Notes: a model not told the origin generated them from the sequence alone. Positions 16,172-24,955 are shown, counted from the stretch's first letter. The stretch is DNA of 35,057 nucleotides from Candidatus Minthousia equi (GCA_018065125.1 JAGHTY010000207.1:1-35057); one strand, 5' to 3'. Translations and numbers: made by a program.

Positions 16172-17428
16172 ATGAAATTACAGAGTCGTCTCACTCTCAT
16201 GAGTTTTTTAGAGTTCGCCGTATGGGGAGCTTATCTCACCTCCATGGGATCTTATCTTATGAAGGCAGGATTAGCAACTAATATCGGGTACTTTTATGCA
16301 GTGCAGGGATTTGTTTCCCTTTTCATGCCTGCGCTTATGGGAATTGTGGCCGATCGCTGGATACCAGCTCAGAAGGTTTTATCGTTTTGTCATTTCATGG
16401 CAGCCTTCTTTAAATTGAGTCTTTTCTATTATGGAATTACAACCGAAACCGTAAGTTTCCCGATACTCTTTACGCTTTATGCTTGTAGTGTAGCATTCTT
16501 TATGCCTACACTTGCGCTATCTAATTCTGTAGCCTATTCGGCATTAGAAAGGGCTGGTTTTGATACCATAAAGTCATTCCCGCCTATCCGTGTGTTTGGA
16601 ACCATTGGTTTTATTGTTTCCATGATAGCAGTGGATTTGGTACAGTTGCAAAGCACCTCTGGGCAGTTTGCTGTTTCTGGAGGGTTGGGAATTATTCTGG
16701 CGTTCTATGCGCTTACACTTCCTTCTTGCCCTACATCAAAGAGTAAGAAGGGCAAGGGATTTGTCGAGGCATTGGGCTTGCGCGCATTCACTCTGTTTAG
16801 GCAGAGAAAGATGGCTATTTTCTTCCTCTTCTCTATGTTACTGGGTTCTGCCTTGCAGATAACCAATGGATATGCCAATCCATTCATTTCCTCTTTTGCA
16901 GCCTATCCTGAGTATGCCGATACCTTTGGTGTGCAGCATGCCAATATTCTCATATCCCTATCGCAGATTTCCGAGGCATTGTGCTTCCTGCTTATTCCAT
17001 TCTTCCTGAAAAGATATGGAATTAAGGTGGTGATGCTCATTGCCATGTTTGCCTGGGTGTTGCGTTTTGGATTCTTCGGATTAGGCAATCCTGGCAGTGG
17101 CGTCTGGTTGTTTGTGCTGTCAATGATTGTATATGGTGTGGCATTCGATTTCTTCAATATATCAGGTTCACTTTTTGTGAATCAGGAAACCGACAAGCGT
17201 GTACGTAGTAGTGCACAGGGATTGTTCATGCTCATGACAAATGGTTTGGGTGCAACCACGGGTACATTGGTAGCACAAGGTATTGTGAATAAGTTTGTGA
17301 ATGAGGTTCCAGCCGAGATGCAGCAGCAAGGTTGGGTTACAGCATGGTATATTTTTGCTGCCTATGCATTGGTAGTAGCAGTGTTGTTCATGCTGCTGTT
17401 TAGGTATAAGCACACCCCTCAAAAGTAA
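16172..17428 (+). CDS. MFS transporter, nucleoside:H+ symporter (NupG/XapB)-like
   Basis: A 418-residue inner-membrane protein with about 12 hydrophobic helices. The N-terminus 'RLTLMSFLEFAVWGAYLTSMG' is characteristic of the nucleoside:H+ symporter family, as is the 'DRWIPAQKVL' loop after helix 2. The ATG at 16154 (adding six residues) is possible, but MKLQSRLTLMSF at 16172 matches family starts better. Probably imports nucleosides or related solutes; the substrate is not certain. First gene of a long plus-strand operon, 6 nt before rsmE. Confidence 0.8.
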   Translation: MKLQSRLTLMSFLEFAVWGAYLTSMGSYLMKAGLATNIGYFYAVQGFVSLFMPALMGIVADRWIPAQKVLSFCHFMAAFFKLSLFYYGITTETVSFPILFTLYACSVAFFMPTLALSNSVAYSALERAGFDTIKSFPPIRVFGTIGFIVSMIAVDLVQLQSTSGQFAVSGGLGIILAFYALTLPSCPTSKSKKGKGFVEALGLRAFTLFRQRKMAIFFLFSMLLGSALQITNGYANPFISSFAAYPEYADTFGVQHANILISLSQISEALCFLLIPFFLKRYGIKVVMLIAMFAWVLRFGFFGLGNPGSGVWLFVLSMIVYGVAFDFFNISGSLFVNQETDKRVRSSAQGLFMLMTNGLGATTGTLVAQGIVNKFVNEVPAEMQQQGWVTAWYIFAAYALVVAVLFMLLFRYKHTPQK

Positions 17429-17434
17429 AAAGAC

Positions 17435-18142
17435 ATGAAGGAAGTTAGATATTTCTATACCCCCGATATTGCCACTTCATCACAGTTGCCAGATGAAGAA
17501 GCACAACATGCATTGCGTGTGCTTCGTATGCACGAAGGCGATGAAATGGTATTGATGGATGGAAAAGGTACCTATTATCAGGCCGAAGTATTGTCATCTG
17601 CAGGTAAGCACTGTGTGTTTCAGGTAAACCAGACGATGCCTCAGGAAAAAGCATGGAAGGGTCATCTGCATCTGGCTATGGCACCAACCAAGAACATGGA
17701 TCGTACAGAGTGGTTTGCAGAAAAGGCTACAGAAATAGGTTTTGATGAACTTACCTTCCTTAACTGCCGTTGGAGTGAAAGAAAGGTTATCAAGACAGAG
17801 CGTGTGGACAAGATTCTGGTATCTGCCATGAAACAAAGTCACAAGGCATGGAAACCTATTCTGAACGAGATGATGGATTTCAAGAAGTTTGTGCAACAGC
17901 CTTTCTCTGGGCAGAGATTCATTGCTCATTGTCATAAGGATGATCTGCCAGAGCTGCGCAATACTATCCAGAATAATACTGATGCCTTGGTGCTGATTGG
18001 TCCTGAGGGTGATTTCAGTGAAGAGGAAGTAGCACTTGCCGAACAAAATGGATTTGTGAGCATCTCTTTGGGAAAAAGTCGTTTGCGCACCGAAACAGCT
18101 GCTCTTGTGGCCGTACATATTATGCAATTATTTAACTCATAA
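17435..18142 (+). CDS. rsmE: 16S rRNA (uracil-1498 N3) methyltransferase
   Basis: Methylates U1498 in helix 44 of 16S rRNA. The 235-residue protein has the RsmE pattern: an N-terminal PUA-like part (HALRVLRMHEGDEMVLMDGKG) and a C-terminal SPOUT trefoil-knot methyltransferase with LIGPEGDFSEEE near 187-198 and SLGKSRLRTETAAL near 212-225, the knot that binds S-adenosylmethionine. Length matches the family (about 240). Confidence 0.95.
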   Translation: MKEVRYFYTPDIATSSQLPDEEAQHALRVLRMHEGDEMVLMDGKGTYYQAEVLSSAGKHCVFQVNQTMPQEKAWKGHLHLAMAPTKNMDRTEWFAEKATEIGFDELTFLNCRWSERKVIKTERVDKILVSAMKQSHKAWKPILNEMMDFKKFVQQPFSGQRFIAHCHKDDLPELRNTIQNNTDALVLIGPEGDFSEEEVALAEQNGFVSISLGKSRLRTETAALVAVHIMQLFNS

Positions 18143-18152
18143 AAATATCATT

Positions 18153-19622
18153 ATGAAGAAATTTTTATTTTTCTGTGTAGCTAGTATCTTGTTGCTGCTT
18201 TCATCTTGCAGCAAGAACGATTATGCAAATGCCATTCCAAAGGAGGCTGTAGCAGTAATGTCATTGAACTGCAACAATTTTGTTGATAAGGCAGGTATCA
18301 AGTCGAGTGATTTGGTGAAGGAAATAAAAAACAACGAGTCGGAAATGGATAAGGATTTCGTTGATTTCATTCTCCCATTGATAGAAGAGCCAAAGGAAGT
18401 GGGTATTGATTTCAGACAGAAACTATATGCTTACGTTCATGACAATGGCATGGGTGTGGTACTTCCTGTCATTGATGAAGACAAACTTACCAATGTCTTG
18501 AAGAAACTAGCCGAGAAAGACAAGGGACTGAAACTTGAAACAGAAGGCGACTATAACTATGTTGCTTTGGATAATTTCTTGGTTGTTTACAATGGAACTA
18601 CCTTGGTAGGTAGCAATTTCTATGGCGATGACAAACCTTTCCGTCAGCGTTTGCGTAACCAGATTGAACAAGACAACGAAAAAAGCTATGCCTCAACAGA
18701 AGGTTTCAAGCGTTTAGAAAAGAGCGAGGAAGACTTTGTTGTAACAATGGATTTGAGCAATCTTCCAGAAGCAGCAACCAAGAACGTGCCAGTGGATGTA
18801 GACCTTGAGGATTATTCTGTTATGATGTCGTTGAATTGTGAGAAAGGTAAATTGGCTGCCAAATTCAACCTTTACTCTGAGAAAGAGAAGGTGCAGAAGG
18901 AACTGGAAGAGAAAATGACGAAGATGATCAGCAAGGTTTCTGGCACTTATCTGCCAAACGTACCAGAGAATGCGCTTGGATTCATTGCTCAGGGTATCGT
19001 AGGTGAGGATTACCTGGATACAATGATGAAGCAGAATCCTCAGCTTGGCATTGCTCTGACTATGGCTAACCAGATCATGCCAATCATGGATATCCTAAAG
19101 GGCATCAATGGTGATATGAGCGGTTTTGTTACCATGGCAAATGTTGAGGAAGCCCCACAATTCTTGGTAATGGCACAGATGCCAAAGGGGTCGGAGGTAT
19201 TCAGCGATCCTTCTCGTTGGGACACTCAGGAACTGGGTGCATCATTTAATCCTGCCAATAATGAGGTTGCCATGGAAGGTATTGTCATGGGTACTACAGG
19301 TAAGGAATTGTATGTTACCAATTCCGAGGAACTGAAGGCAAAGGCTTCAACAAAGAGTGGCAATACTAAGTTGAATGAGTTGGCAAAGGAAATAAAGGAA
19401 AGCTATAGTTATATTTGGATTGATCTGCCAAAGGCAGTTAAGTTGGTTCCTGTCAATAATGGTAATGAAGGATATTTGACGATGGCTCGTATGCTTACTG
19501 GTTTAACCAAGGACTTGGTGATGAAGTTGACTTCACCATTGGAGTTCAAGGTGGAACTGAGAGTTAACTCTGAAGACAACTTCTTGAAGTTCTTTATTGA
19601 TACATGCAAAACATTCATTTGA
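18153..19622 (+). CDS. DUF4836-like lipoprotein
   Basis: A 489-residue exported protein with a lipoprotein signal: MKKFLFFCVASILLLLSSCS, lipidated Cys near residue 19. After it comes 'IPKEAVAVMSLNCNNFVDKAG', typical of the DUF4836 family of Bacteroidetes envelope proteins. No enzyme motif is visible. The ORF-track start at 18105 lies within rsmE; the ATG at 18153 gives the proper signal peptide. The 3' end overlaps the following ABC ATPase gene by 19 nt, hinting at co-expression with the transporter. Function unknown. Confidence 0.75.
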   Translation: MKKFLFFCVASILLLLSSCSKNDYANAIPKEAVAVMSLNCNNFVDKAGIKSSDLVKEIKNNESEMDKDFVDFILPLIEEPKEVGIDFRQKLYAYVHDNGMGVVLPVIDEDKLTNVLKKLAEKDKGLKLETEGDYNYVALDNFLVVYNGTTLVGSNFYGDDKPFRQRLRNQIEQDNEKSYASTEGFKRLEKSEEDFVVTMDLSNLPEAATKNVPVDVDLEDYSVMMSLNCEKGKLAAKFNLYSEKEKVQKELEEKMTKMISKVSGTYLPNVPENALGFIAQGIVGEDYLDTMMKQNPQLGIALTMANQIMPIMDILKGINGDMSGFVTMANVEEAPQFLVMAQMPKGSEVFSDPSRWDTQELGASFNPANNEVAMEGIVMGTTGKELYVTNSEELKAKASTKSGNTKLNELAKEIKESYSYIWIDLPKAVKLVPVNNGNEGYLTMARMLTGLTKDLVMKLTSPLEFKVELRVNSEDNFLKFFIDTCKTFI

Positions 19623-20251
19623 TAGAAGCTTTGCCAAAGGTTTTTGAAGAACGTCGCACTTCTATGAAGAGCGACGTTTGGTTGCAGAATCTCACTCTTG
19701 AAAAAGGAAAGCTTTACTTGGTTGAGGCTGCTTCGGGTACAGGAAAATCATCCCTGTGCAGCTACATCTTTGGCTACAGAGAAGATTTCTCTGGGCAGAT
19801 AACCTTTGATGGAAAAGACATCAATACCCTTAAGGTGCACCAGTGGGTAGAACTGCGTAAGCGTTCACTCAGCATCCTTTGGCAGGAGTTACGTCTTTTC
19901 CCAGAGTTAACTGCCTTGGAAAATGTACAGATTAAGAATAAGCTAACCGGTTATCAAACCGATAAGCAGATAGAAGAGTGGTTCGATATGCTAGGCATTG
20001 CCGATAAGCTACAGGCAAAGATTGGCCGTATGAGTTTTGGTCAGCAGCAGCGTGTAGCCATGATTCGTGCTCTTTGTCAGCCTTTCGACTTTATCTTTGC
20101 TGATGAACCTGTGAGTCACCTTGATGAAGGGAACTCTAATATAATGGGACAAATCATGATGACCGAGGCAAAGAAGCAAGGTGCAGGTGTGATAGTTACC
20201 AGTATTGGCAAACATATTGATTTGAATTACGAAAGGGTATTGAAGTTATGA
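19604..20251 (+). CDS. ABC transporter ATP-binding protein, LolD/FtsE-like
   Basis: A 215-residue ATPase that should drive the permease encoded after a 4-nt ATGA overlap. Walker A is ASGTGKSS at 43-50, the Q-loop region reads SILWQELRLFPELTALENV, the signature is MSFGQQQRVA (FGQQQ rather than SGGQQ) and Walker B is FIFADEP. The N-terminus lacks the usual long first strand, consistent with a short family member. Together with the FtsX-like permease it resembles envelope mechanotransmission or lipoprotein-release systems; the upstream lipoprotein may be a partner (inference). Confidence 0.87.
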   Translation: MQNIHLIEALPKVFEERRTSMKSDVWLQNLTLEKGKLYLVEAASGTGKSSLCSYIFGYREDFSGQITFDGKDINTLKVHQWVELRKRSLSILWQELRLFPELTALENVQIKNKLTGYQTDKQIEEWFDMLGIADKLQAKIGRMSFGQQQRVAMIRALCQPFDFIFADEPVSHLDEGNSNIMGQIMMTEAKKQGAGVIVTSIGKHIDLNYERVLKL

Positions 20252-21447
20252 AGTTGGTTTGGAAACTTTTGCGTCAGCACATTAGCATTGGGCAGTTTGC
20301 TGGTTTTACCTTGGCCAACCTCATCGGCATGCTGATAATTCTGCTGGGTGTACAATTCTATCAGGACGTTTCGTCAATCTTCTCTTCACGCGAAAGCTTC
20401 ATGAAGAAAGATTATATTGTGGTGACAAAGCAGGTAAGTACAGCCTCAACCTTTGGTAAGAGCAGTGCTTTCTCTCGCAAGGATGTAAAGGATTTGAAGG
20501 AACAACCTTTTGCCAAGTCTGTGGGTAGTTTCCAGCCATCCGACTTCCAGGTGTCTGCTACTATGGGTATGAAGGATTTGGGCGTGGCATTCACTACAGA
20601 GATGTTCTTTGAGAGTGTGGAGGATGAATATGTGGATTTCAATTCCAGTCAGTGGAGTTTCACTCCAGGGCAGGAAAGCATTCCTATCATCTTGCCAAGA
20701 AACTACCTGAACTTGTATAACTTCGGTTTTGCACAAACGCGAGGATTACCTAAGATTTCCGAGGGAGTCATCAGTATGATTACCTTGGGCATTGATATTC
20801 GTGGTGTGGCAAATCGTGCGCATTATGAAGGAAATATCGTGGGCTTTAGCAATAGACTGAATACCATCTTGGTACCACAATCTTTCATGGAGTGGGCTAA
20901 TCAGGAATATGGAACGGGAAATCCTGCTCAGCCATCACGCTTGATTCTCGAGGTATATAACCCTACAGATGATGCTATAGCCAAGTATTTCAAGGAGAAA
21001 AAATACGAGACAGAGGACGACAAACTAGAGCAAGGAAAAACAACCTGGTTCCTGAAAATCATTGTTATGATTGTCATGGCAGTGGGAGTTCTTATTACAA
21101 TACTGGCATTGTATATCTTGATGCTTAGTGTTTACTTGTTGGTACAGAAAAACACTACCAAACTTGAGAATCTGCTACTTATTGGCTATAGTCCGGCAAG
21201 GGTAGCTATGCCATACCAGTTGCTTACCTTAGGCCTTAACGTATTGGTACTGATTATTGCTATTGTATTACTGGTGGTAGTTCGTGCTCAATATTTGCAA
21301 TTGTTACAGGCTTTGTATCCAGATTTGCTCATTGGTGGTATCAGTACTGCCGTAATGGTGGGTGTGGGCATCTTTGTTGTAGTAAGTTTGCTTAACCTTT
21401 GGGCTATTCGTCAGAAGGTGGCAACAATATGGAAAAGAAAGGATTAA
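20248..21447 (+). CDS. FtsX/LolC-type ABC permease
   Basis: A 399-residue membrane protein of FtsX type: one helix near 18-38, a large extracytoplasmic domain (about 45-260), then three helices near 268-295, 322-348 and 368-390. This is the four-helix MacB/FtsX topology. The start overlaps the ATPase stop as ATGA, and the stop is 3 nt from the BASS transporter. Probably acts mechanically on a periplasmic or outer-membrane partner rather than transporting a small solute. Confidence 0.82.
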   Translation: MKLVWKLLRQHISIGQFAGFTLANLIGMLIILLGVQFYQDVSSIFSSRESFMKKDYIVVTKQVSTASTFGKSSAFSRKDVKDLKEQPFAKSVGSFQPSDFQVSATMGMKDLGVAFTTEMFFESVEDEYVDFNSSQWSFTPGQESIPIILPRNYLNLYNFGFAQTRGLPKISEGVISMITLGIDIRGVANRAHYEGNIVGFSNRLNTILVPQSFMEWANQEYGTGNPAQPSRLILEVYNPTDDAIAKYFKEKKYETEDDKLEQGKTTWFLKIIVMIVMAVGVLITILALYILMLSVYLLVQKNTTKLENLLLIGYSPARVAMPYQLLTLGLNVLVLIIAIVLLVVVRAQYLQLLQALYPDLLIGGISTAVMVGVGIFVVVSLLNLWAIRQKVATIWKRKD

Positions 21448-21450
21448 TCT

Positions 21451-22431
21451 ATGTATAAGGCACTACAGACTTTGGCCGGATGGCTATCGCACTACACAAG
21501 CTATTTCATTATTGGAATAGCTGTGCTTACCTATATCTGTCCTCCATTGTTTACGTGGGTAAAAGGAAACACGCAGACCAGTATCTTGGGTTTCATTATG
21601 CTTACCATGGGACTTACACTTACCACGCACGACATGAGGGTGTTGGCTTCTCGTCCTTTCGATATTTTGATAGGTACCCTTGCCCAGTTTACTCTAATGC
21701 CACTTATTGCCTACACACTTACCGTGGGGTTAGGACAAATCATTCCAATAGATAAGAGTATCGTCGTGGGTATCATCCTGGTGGGTTGCTGTCCAGGTGG
21801 AGTAAGTAGTAATATCATGTCGTTCTTGTGTAAAGGTGATGTGGCTTTCTCTGTTGGAATGACAACAGTTTCTACTTTGCTGGCGCCTGTTGTAACACCT
21901 TTGCTCGTTCTGTTTCTTGCAGGCGAACAAGTTGATGTGGATGCCGTGGGAATGTTCCTGAATATTCTGATTGTAACCATCATTCCTGTTGGGATAGGTT
22001 TCTTCTGTAATATGTTCTGGGGCAAGAAATCAGCTTTCATAAAGACACAGGCAGTTATGCCAGCATTCAGTGTACTGGGCTTGGCATGCATTGTAGGTGG
22101 TGTTGTAGCTGCCGTTCACGATCAACTGTTGCAAGAAGGATTTACTTTCTTCCTGGGCGTTTTGGCCATTGTGTTCTGTCATAATTCCCTAGGCTACCTG
22201 TTGGGTTATTCTGTAGGTAGGTTGTTCCACTTTAATAAGGCAAAGAACCGCACCATCTCTATTGAGGTTGGTATGCAGAATGCGGGATTGGCTACAGTAC
22301 TAGCAAGCAAGTTCTTTCTTGCTACCTGTCCTTTGGCTGTTATTCCTTGTGCCGTAAGTTGTGCTTGGCACTCTATTTCGGGTACCATCCTAGCATCTTG
22401 GTTTGCGCATCGGGATTTAAAAAAGGTTTAA
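21451..22431 (+). CDS. Bile acid:sodium symporter family (BASS) transporter
   Basis: A 326-residue inner-membrane protein with nine or ten helices. It carries the BASS signature segments 'FIMLTMGLTLTTHDM' near 50-64 and 'GCCPGGVSSNIMSFLCKGD' near 111-129, the crossover region binding sodium and substrate, and a late 'EVGMQNAGLATVLAS' near 273-287. Bacterial members carry organic acids or pantoate-like anions; bile acid is only the family name. The stop codon lies within a tandem AT-rich repeat. Confidence 0.88.
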   Translation: MYKALQTLAGWLSHYTSYFIIGIAVLTYICPPLFTWVKGNTQTSILGFIMLTMGLTLTTHDMRVLASRPFDILIGTLAQFTLMPLIAYTLTVGLGQIIPIDKSIVVGIILVGCCPGGVSSNIMSFLCKGDVAFSVGMTTVSTLLAPVVTPLLVLFLAGEQVDVDAVGMFLNILIVTIIPVGIGFFCNMFWGKKSAFIKTQAVMPAFSVLGLACIVGGVVAAVHDQLLQEGFTFFLGVLAIVFCHNSLGYLLGYSVGRLFHFNKAKNRTISIEVGMQNAGLATVLASKFFLATCPLAVIPCAVSCAWHSISGTILASWFAHRDLKKV

Positions 22432-22482
22432 AAGTTTAAAGGTTTAAAAGTTTAAAGGTTTAAAAGTTTAAAAGTTTAAAAG
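22425..22482. repeat. Tandem 16-bp AT-rich repeat over a stop codon
   Basis: Three head-to-tail copies of GGTTTAAAAGTTTAAA (22425-22440, 22441-22456, 22457-22472), then a partial AGTTTAAAAG. The first copy supplies the TAA stop of the BASS gene. TTTAAA is itself palindromic and recurs about every 8 bp. Confidence 0.9.
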
Positions 22483-22525
22483 ATATAATCTCTGATCCCT
22501 AATTCACTATTATATAATTTAAGAA

Positions 22526-23413
22526 ATGAAGAACAAACAACGTTTATATACTCTTTTGGTTGTTGCCATCTGTTTAGTCGTGGCAGCTATTCCTATTTTG
22601 AAGCAGGCAAATGCCCAAACTTCTAACACAGAAACTGCATCAGTAGATTCTGTGATGGTAGAAGAGTCAGTGGCAACGCCTGAGGCAATGAACATTGCAA
22701 CTGTTCCTCAGGGAATCGATTTTTCTCTTCCTGCCTTGCGCAAGAACAGTGGTGAACAGATTCTGCATCGTTCGCAAATGACCATCTCTTATAACAAGGA
22801 GTGGGGTGAACCAAACTGGGTGGCATATTACCTTACCAACTATGATTTGAATGGTGATGTGGGTCGTGAACCAGAGTTTTATCAGGATTTTGAAATAGAC
22901 GAGAAGCATCGTGTAAGTACCTTCGACTACAGTCGTTCGGGTTATGATCGTGGTCATATGGCACCAGCCGGTGATTTCAATAACAACAGGAAAGCCAAGA
23001 AAGAGACTTTCTACATGACTAATATCTGCCCTCAGAACCATACCTTAAATGCTAATTCATGGAACACCCTTGAAAAGCAATGCAGAACTTGGGCTCGTCG
23101 TGAAAAGGGTATATATGTGGTAGTTGGCCCAATCATGGGAAAGAACCCTAAACGCATAGGAAAGCATAATGTAGCAGTACCTGAAGGTTTCTTCCGTTGT
23201 ATTTTATCCATGAAACCAGGACATGAAAAAGCTATAGGCTTCATTTATCAGAATAACGACCAGCGTCAGCGTATCTCACATGCTGTTCGTTCTGTTGATG
23301 AGGTAGAACGTATTACTGGTCTTGATTTCTTTACCGCCCTTCCTGATGATATGGAAAAGCGTCTGGAATCAAAACCAAACCTAAAGGACTGGGGATATCC
23401 TAAAGAGGATTAG
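22526..23413 (+). CDS. Secreted DNA/RNA non-specific endonuclease (NUC1 family)
   Basis: A 295-residue nuclease exported by an N-terminal signal or anchor (hydrophobic 8-25, followed by ANAQ). A linker of about 30 residues precedes the beta-beta-alpha-metal nuclease domain. The catalytic motif is DRGHMAPAGDF with general base His144, and a metal-binding Asn sits in NANSWNTLE near 175-183. The family digests DNA and RNA without sequence preference using Mg2+. Likely used for nutrient scavenging or eDNA turnover outside the cytosol. It is 94 nt behind the BASS gene, past the tandem repeat. Confidence 0.93.
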   Translation: MKNKQRLYTLLVVAICLVVAAIPILKQANAQTSNTETASVDSVMVEESVATPEAMNIATVPQGIDFSLPALRKNSGEQILHRSQMTISYNKEWGEPNWVAYYLTNYDLNGDVGREPEFYQDFEIDEKHRVSTFDYSRSGYDRGHMAPAGDFNNNRKAKKETFYMTNICPQNHTLNANSWNTLEKQCRTWARREKGIYVVVGPIMGKNPKRIGKHNVAVPEGFFRCILSMKPGHEKAIGFIYQNNDQRQRISHAVRSVDEVERITGLDFFTALPDDMEKRLESKPNLKDWGYPKED

Positions 23414-23437
23414 TTCATTAGTCATGAGTAAAGTCAG

Positions 23438-23944
23438 ATGCGGGATACTGAAGGTCATAGAATAGGGATAGCTGATATTAAGGCAAGTGCCAGCGCCATT
23501 CATTCGTCAGAGGAATTGAATGACCTGATTGCTATTATCACCTCAGAAGATCCTATCAAGAGCAGGAATGCTGCATGGGTAATGACACATTTTACTGCGC
23601 AGCAGTTGCTATTGGTAACACCTTGGCTCAATCAGATTATTGATATTATTATTGCTACACAAAACCAGTCGTTAAGGCGTTTGTTGCTAAATGTGATAGA
23701 GCAGTACGATAATACACATGGTTTTTTCGCTGCCGAAACCTTGCGTACTGATTTCCTTGATTTCTGTCTGGAGCACATGTATCAGCCATGGGAGTCGGCA
23801 GGTGTGCAATCGCTGTGTATAAAGCTGGCCTATCGCCAATGTTCATTTTATCCCGAACTGCTTCTGGAATATAAGAATACGCTTCAACTCATGCAGCAAG
23901 GCTATGCACATAGTGTAATGATGCTGCGAAAGAAATTCCTATAA
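23438..23944 (+). CDS. Hypothetical helical protein, HEAT/ARM-like
   Basis: A 168-residue soluble protein with no signal peptide or catalytic motif. It appears all-alpha with repeated helix pairs ('SRNAAWVMTHFTAQQLLLV', 'NQSLRRLLLNVIEQY'), suggesting a HEAT-like protein-binding scaffold. It follows the nuclease gene after 24 nt and may be in its operon. It ends 11 nt from the convergent DUF3791 cassette, with no clear terminator between. I do not recognise the family. Confidence 0.6.
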   Translation: MRDTEGHRIGIADIKASASAIHSSEELNDLIAIITSEDPIKSRNAAWVMTHFTAQQLLLVTPWLNQIIDIIIATQNQSLRRLLLNVIEQYDNTHGFFAAETLRTDFLDFCLEHMYQPWESAGVQSLCIKLAYRQCSFYPELLLEYKNTLQLMQQGYAHSVMMLRKKFL

Positions 23945-23955
23945 ATAGTTTTTAA

Positions 23956-24192
23956 TCACAGAGAAAGTTCCTCCTTGAGATAATCCATTACATAGATAGA
24001 ACTTTGGAAATAAAGGCCTGTTGATTCTCGTTCAATCTTTTCGTAGGTACGCGACTTATATAGTGTGTCAAGGGCTGATTCCAAAGTGTAGCCATAATCC
24101 TCAATGAGTATTTTTGCAAGGTCGGTAGTTAAGCATTCTACCAAAAACTGTTTGTCTTGACGATGTTGCTCTTCCTTTGTACGTTGTTTCAT
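23956..24192 (-). CDS. DUF3791-like small protein, copy 2
   Basis: A 78-residue cytosolic protein, third gene of the DUF3791-DUF3990-DUF3791 cassette. Its start overlaps the DUF3990 stop as ATGA. The 'FLVECLTTDLAKILIEDYGYTLESALDTLYKS' region matches the DUF3791 pattern of a short helix bundle, and the C-terminal 'STGLYFQSSIYVMDYLKEEL' is typical of this longer variant. Such proteins accompany DUF3990 and could be its antitoxin or specificity partner; no function is proven. Confidence 0.7.
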   Translation of the reverse strand: MKQRTKEEQHRQDKQFLVECLTTDLAKILIEDYGYTLESALDTLYKSRTYEKIERESTGLYFQSSIYVMDYLKEELSL

Positions 24193-24674
24193 AGTATCCC
24201 GATTTTAATAAGGTGAGCTATTGCTTTTTTTGATCCAAAAAAATACTGGAAAGTTTCTTCTTTGTATTGAATCTCTTGCATGAAGCGTTCTTCATCAATG
24301 TACTCCATGTCAAGAAGACGCATTTGCTTAGCTATGGTGTCATCTGCAATAGGACCATATACAATGTCATGGTTATGCAAGGGCATTTCTGTTTTGTTGC
24401 GTCTGTTAGCTCTTACGAAGCGTGACCACTCAAGGTTGTAATGTTGGAAGATTTTGACGTCCAAGGTTCCAGATGTAATAAGTGAATCGTCAAATTCAAA
24501 TTCTGTAACAATAGGAGTACCTTCTCCTTCACGGTCAACAACTGTGTCTGCCATTTCACGAGCCTGCTGAAGGTTTGCGCTAAGATAAAATCCTTGTCCA
24601 AAATCTTTGCCTCGTCTTCCTCGTGTTAGGTCAATGGCATCAATCTCAGTATTTGAGCCATGATATAGTCTCAT
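24189..24674 (-). CDS. DUF3990 protein, predicted ADP-ribosyltransferase-like fold
   Basis: A 161-residue protein beginning MRLYHGSNTEI; the ORF-track start at 24716 lies within the preceding gene and is rejected. YHGS near the start and DFGQGFYLS near 33-41 match DUF3990, a family placed by comparative analysis in the ADP-ribosyltransferase superfamily, where these segments would form the NAD pocket. A late acidic residue should complete the site, but I cannot assign it safely. ATGA overlaps on both sides tie it to two DUF3791 proteins, an organisation like a toxin with one or two partners. Activity and target are unknown. Confidence 0.75.
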   Translation of the reverse strand: MRLYHGSNTEIDAIDLTRGRRGKDFGQGFYLSANLQQAREMADTVVDREGEGTPIVTEFEFDDSLITSGTLDVKIFQHYNLEWSRFVRANRRNKTEMPLHNHDIVYGPIADDTIAKQMRLLDMEYIDEERFMQEIQYKEETFQYFFGSKKAIAHLIKIGIL

Positions 24675-24898
24675 AGTATCAATGCGCCTCCATTTCGCAA
24701 GCATATATGCGCACAATCTTCAACAGCATCTTCAATAGAGAAAGTATGCACAGTGTTGTAGTGCTTCTGAAGGTACGCCAATCCTTGGTGTTTTTGCAAA
24801 TACCTATAAGCCTGACCATTCGTGAGCGAGAAACGTTCTGCGAATGCTCCTACACAGCAAACAATATATTCTAATACGTCTGTTTGATATTTGCTCAT
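24671..24898 (-). CDS. DUF3791-like small protein, copy 1
   Basis: A 75-residue soluble helical protein, first gene of the cassette. It starts MSKYQTDVLEYIVCCVGAFAERF and contains 'AYRYLQKHQGLAYLQKHY' and 'SIEDAVEDCAHICLRNGG', the DUF3791 hallmarks. Its stop overlaps the DUF3990 start (ATGA). A near-consensus promoter lies directly upstream. Probably a partner or antitoxin-like regulator of DUF3990 (inference from gene order). Confidence 0.75.
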   Translation of the reverse strand: MSKYQTDVLEYIVCCVGAFAERFSLTNGQAYRYLQKHQGLAYLQKHYNTVHTFSIEDAVEDCAHICLRNGGALIL

Positions 24899-24924
24899 AA
24901 TAGTCTATATGTGTGATGTTTTTG

Positions 24925-24955
24925 CAAAAGTACGTTTTTATTTAATACCTACAAA
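24925..24955 (-). promoter_or_regulatory. Promoter of the DUF3791-DUF3990 cassette
   Basis: Minus-strand TTTG (plus 24952-24955), 19 nt, then TACTTTTG (plus 24925-24932): near-perfect Bacteroidetes promoter about 26 nt before the first ATG. Confidence 0.8.

Noticed and set aside
22425-22482. Possible CRISPR array at the GGTTTAAAAGTTTAAA repeats
   Set aside because: Copies are directly adjacent with no spacers, and no cas genes are in the window.
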